Source: Acidobacteriota bacterium (GTDB lineage Bacteria; Acidobacteriota; Vicinamibacteria; Vicinamibacterales; UBA8438). From it: a stretch of 7,202 nt of DNA. The DNA lies in contig WTGR01000588.1 in the NCBI GenBank assembly GCA_011523485.1, positions 1 to 7,202 on the forward strand. The letters run 5' to 3'. The position numbers and the translations under genes are program-made. The notes beneath the pieces were generated by a model. The model searched no databases, had not been told where the DNA came from, and saw nothing but the letters and a program-made list of their open reading frames with translations. Each line of letters opens with the position of its first letter. Positions within the stretch are counted from its first letter, which is position 1. Shown one piece after another: positions 5,618 through 7,202 of this stretch.

Positions 5618-6618
5618 CGCTCGTCGACCTCGCCCGCAACCTCATCGACATCGACTCGACCAGCGGCGGGGAAGCCGCGGTGACGACCTGGCTCGCCCGC
5701 GACCTGCGCGAGCGGGGATACCAGGTCACCGAGCAGCCGGTGGTCGACGACCGGGTCAACGTCATCGCCACCGTCGGCGCGACCGAGCCGGAAACAGTCT
5801 ATTCGACCCACATCGACTGCGTCCCGCCCCACTTTCCGAGCCGGATCGAGGGTGACACGCTGTACGGCCGGGGCGCCTGCGATGCCAAGGGGATTCTCGC
5901 GGCCCAGATCATGGCCCTCGACCGGCTCCGCGAGTCGGGCGAGAATCGCGTCGGGCTGCTCGTCGTGGTGGGTGAGGAGAACGGCAGCCACGGCGCCCGC
6001 GCCGCCAACCGGCTCTCGAACCGCTCGCGCTACCTGATCAACGGCGAGCCGACCGACAACCGCCTCGGCGCGGCCACCAAGGGCGCCTACCGGGTCCGCC
6101 TGTCGGCCACCGGACGTGCGGTCCACTCCGCCTATCCCGAGCTCGGCGAGTCGGCCGTCGAGAAACTGCTCGACGCCCTGGTTGCGCTCCGCGACCTCGA
6201 GCTGCCGGTCGATCCGGGGCTCGGCGCGACCACCTATACGGTCGGGGTTCTGTCGGGCGGCGTGGCCCCCAACGTCGTCCCTCCCGTGGCCGAGGCCGAC
6301 GTCAACTTCCGGACGGTCGAGCCGGCGGCGCGCGTTCGCGAGCGGCTCGATGCGTCGATGCCCGGCTCGGTGTCGATCGATGACGTCATGATCGTCCCGC
6401 CGGTGAGACTGACGACCCTGCCGGGGTTCGAGACCGCTCCCTTCTCGTTCACCACCGACATCCCGTTCCTGACGTCGTGGGGCGATCCGCTGCTCGTCGG
6501 TCCCGGCTCGATCCACGTGGCGCACACGGCGGAGGAGCACGTGAAGATCGACGAACTGGTGCAGGCCGTGGATCTGTACGAGAAGCTGGCGCGAGGTCTG
6601 CTGGACGCCGGGAACTGA
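5599..6618 (+). CDS. M20 family metallohydrolase, probable succinyl-diaminopimelate desuccinylase
   Basis: A 339-residue dizinc amidohydrolase of the ArgE/DapE/LysK group. In this operon it most likely removes succinate from N-succinyl-LL-diaminopimelate. Landmarks: STHIDCVPP (69-77) with His71 and Asp73; GRGACDAKG (90-98) with the bridging Asp95; VGEENGSHGA (124-133) with catalytic Glu126 and ligand Glu127; INGEPTDN (147-154) with Glu150; the dimerisation-domain segment TGRAVHSAYPELGESA (171-186); and HVAHTAEEHV (306-315) with ligand His309. The THIDCVPP form differs from the usual GHTDVVP of proteobacterial DapE and recalls LysK/ArgE-like members. It is also shorter than a typical DapE (about 375). 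N-acetylornithine or another acyl-amino acid is therefore a possible alternative substrate. The ATG and GGAG site lie in copy 2 of the direct repeat, 21 bases after the Uma2-family stop. It is the last gene of the operon. Confidence 0.85.
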   Translation: MEPPAAPLVDLARNLIDIDSTSGGEAAVTTWLARDLRERGYQVTEQPVVDDRVNVIATVGATEPETVYSTHIDCVPPHFPSRIEGDTLYGRGACDAKGILAAQIMALDRLRESGENRVGLLVVVGEENGSHGARAANRLSNRSRYLINGEPTDNRLGAATKGAYRVRLSATGRAVHSAYPELGESAVEKLLDALVALRDLELPVDPGLGATTYTVGVLSGGVAPNVVPPVAEADVNFRTVEPAARVRERLDASMPGSVSIDDVMIVPPVRLTTLPGFETAPFSFTTDIPFLTSWGDPLLVGPGSIHVAHTAEEHVKIDELVQAVDLYEKLARGLLDAGN

Positions 6619-6643
6619 CTCCGGCCCGACCGACGGCCCCCAA

Positions 6644-6814
6644 CTAACCGCTATCGTCGCTCCGTATCGTTGGCGAACCCGCGCTACGATCCTGCCAACC
6701 CGTGATGCGGCCTTCCAGGTGCGCCAGTCGTTCGCCCAGGGTCCGGATCTCGCGAACGATCCAGAGCGCCGCCGCAAGAATCATCGCCGGCGTGACCCAG
6801 GGCGGCCATTCCAT
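6644..6814 (-). CDS. Small membrane/coiled-coil protein (56 aa), hypothetical
   Basis: I do not recognise a family. From ATG 6814 the protein has a short N-terminus (MEWPPWVT), a hydrophobic segment at about 7-21 (VTPAMILAAALWIVR) that could be a membrane anchor, and a charged helix at 21-37 (REIRTLGERLAHLEGRI) with heptad spacing suited to a coiled coil. A polar tail rich in Ser and Asp follows. I chose ATG 6814 because TATACT lies exactly 6 bases upstream and no Shine-Dalgarno site is present, which fits a leaderless mRNA. An in-frame ATG at 6919 would add 35 low-complexity residues and place the -10 box inside the gene. It converges on the deacylase gene with a 25-base gap containing no clear terminator, and it lies downstream of the cyclophilin gene on the same strand. 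Confidence 0.55.
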   Translation of the reverse strand: MEWPPWVTPAMILAAALWIVREIRTLGERLAHLEGRITGWQDRSAGSPTIRSDDSG

Positions 6815-6820
6815 CGACCA

Positions 6821-6826
6821 AGTATA
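6821..6826 (-). promoter_or_regulatory. Candidate -10 box (TATACT) for the 56-aa gene, leaderless arrangement
   Basis: On the minus strand the order is TATACT, six bases (TGGTCG), then ATG. A start 7 bases after the hexamer would fall on the A of the ATG. No -35 hexamer is apparent. The core AGTATAGT also gives TATAGT on the plus strand (6823-6828), but no plus-strand gene follows it in the window. Confidence 0.5.
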
Positions 6827-6927
6827 GTGCTTGCAGTTACAGCGGGCCACCTCCGCGTTCGATCCATTCCGACCGTCGCCACCTCCACGGCGACCGGGGA
6901 ACGGGTTACTGGTGAACATCGAAGCCG

Positions 6928-7202
6928 CTACCGCCGGACCACCTCCGCGTCGACGATCTCCACCCGGTCGACGGGGGTCTCTCCCTCCGTGGCCACCGCC
7001 TCGATCCGCTCGACCACGTCGAGGCCCTCGACGACGACCCCGAACACGGTGTAGACGCCGTCGAGCGCCGGGGCCGCGGCGGTCACGATGAAGAACGACG
7101 TAGACGCGCTCGCCGGATCGTCGAGGCGCGCCATGGACACGATGCCCCGCACGTGCCGCGTGTCGTTGAACTCCGGCTGCATGTTCTGCACGAAGCGCTG
7201 CT
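6928..7202 (-). CDS. Cyclophilin-type peptidyl-prolyl cis-trans isomerase, truncated by the window edge
   Basis: The last 90 codons are visible; the frame is open to the window edge and ends at TAG 6930-6928. The GTG at 7191 is internal, not a start, since the coding frame continues upstream (QRFVQNMQ). The segment RGIVSMARLDDPASASTSFFIVTAAAPALDGVYTVFGVV is the classic C-terminal half of the cyclophilin fold, followed by EGLDVVERIEAV and a closing strand. These enzymes speed proline isomerisation during protein folding; bacterial copies are often secreted or periplasmic, but the N-terminus that would show this is missing. Two positions depart from human cyclophilin A: the Gln of SQFFI (Gln111) is Ser here (TSFFI), and Trp121 before LDG is Ala. 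Activity or substrate choice may therefore differ. It is upstream of the 56-aa gene on the same strand. Confidence 0.88.
   Translation of the reverse strand, partial: QRFVQNMQPEFNDTRHVRGIVSMARLDDPASASTSFFIVTAAAPALDGVYTVFGVVVEGLDVVERIEAVATEGETPVDRVEIVDAEVVRR

Noticed and set aside
6619..6643. Terminator between the deacylase and the 56-aa gene
   Set aside because: Only a GGCC/GGCC dyad with an 8-base loop and no T-run is present, too weak to call.
5008..6777. 589-codon minus-strand open frame opposite the Uma2-family and deacylase genes
   Set aside because: It is antisense to two supported genes, low in complexity and without motifs; a GC-driven shadow.

Overview
The window is about 7.2 kb of very GC-rich bacterial DNA (roughly 70% G+C by eye) with tightly packed genes and little intergenic space. 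The gene set points to a soil- or sediment-type bacterium. It contains a short DapB of the GYG(R/K)MG type, a DapD of the class also seen in Bacteroidetes, a Uma2-family nuclease-fold protein, a PIG3-type quinone oxidoreductase and a cyclophilin. Acidobacteriota (Vicinamibacteria-like) is my best guess, but this is an inference from style and content, not from a marker gene.

Layout. (1) Positions 1-546, plus strand: the 3' part of a metal-dependent amidohydrolase. (2) Positions 601-1841, minus strand: a PIG3-type NAD(P)H quinone oxidoreductase, followed by a 66-residue single-pass membrane protein. (3) Positions 1842-1985: a divergent promoter region with overlapping -10 boxes on both strands. 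(4) Positions 1986-6618, plus strand: a lysine/diaminopimelate operon, in the order tandem-ACT protein, dapB, dapA, dapD, Uma2-family gene, M20 deacylase (dapE-like). (5) Positions 6644-6814, minus strand: a 56-residue membrane/coiled-coil protein. (6) Positions 6928-7202, minus strand: the C-terminal part of a cyclophilin-type peptidyl-prolyl isomerase.

How the operon works. DapA condenses pyruvate with aspartate semialdehyde, DapB reduces the product to tetrahydrodipicolinate, DapD succinylates it, and the M20 enzyme is placed to remove the succinyl group from N-succinyl-LL-diaminopimelate. The aminotransferase (DapC), DapF and LysA are not in the window. The first gene encodes two ACT-type amino-acid-binding modules and overlaps dapB by four bases (ATGA). 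DapA keeps all its catalytic residues, but several positions that form the lysine site in the E. coli enzyme are changed. The ACT protein could therefore be the amino-acid sensor of this operon.

Most notable observations. The Uma2 gene is flanked by a 42-bp imperfect direct repeat (38/42 identical) spaced exactly 600 bp apart. The repeat carries the ribosome-binding site and start codon, and it also encodes the C-terminus of DapD. It looks like the scar of a gene insertion that duplicated the dapD/dapE junction. In addition, the only intergenic TATA-containing -10 boxes in the window each lie 6-9 bases upstream of a start codon, suggesting leaderless transcripts for two small membrane proteins and a possible 19-codon upstream ORF before the ACT gene.
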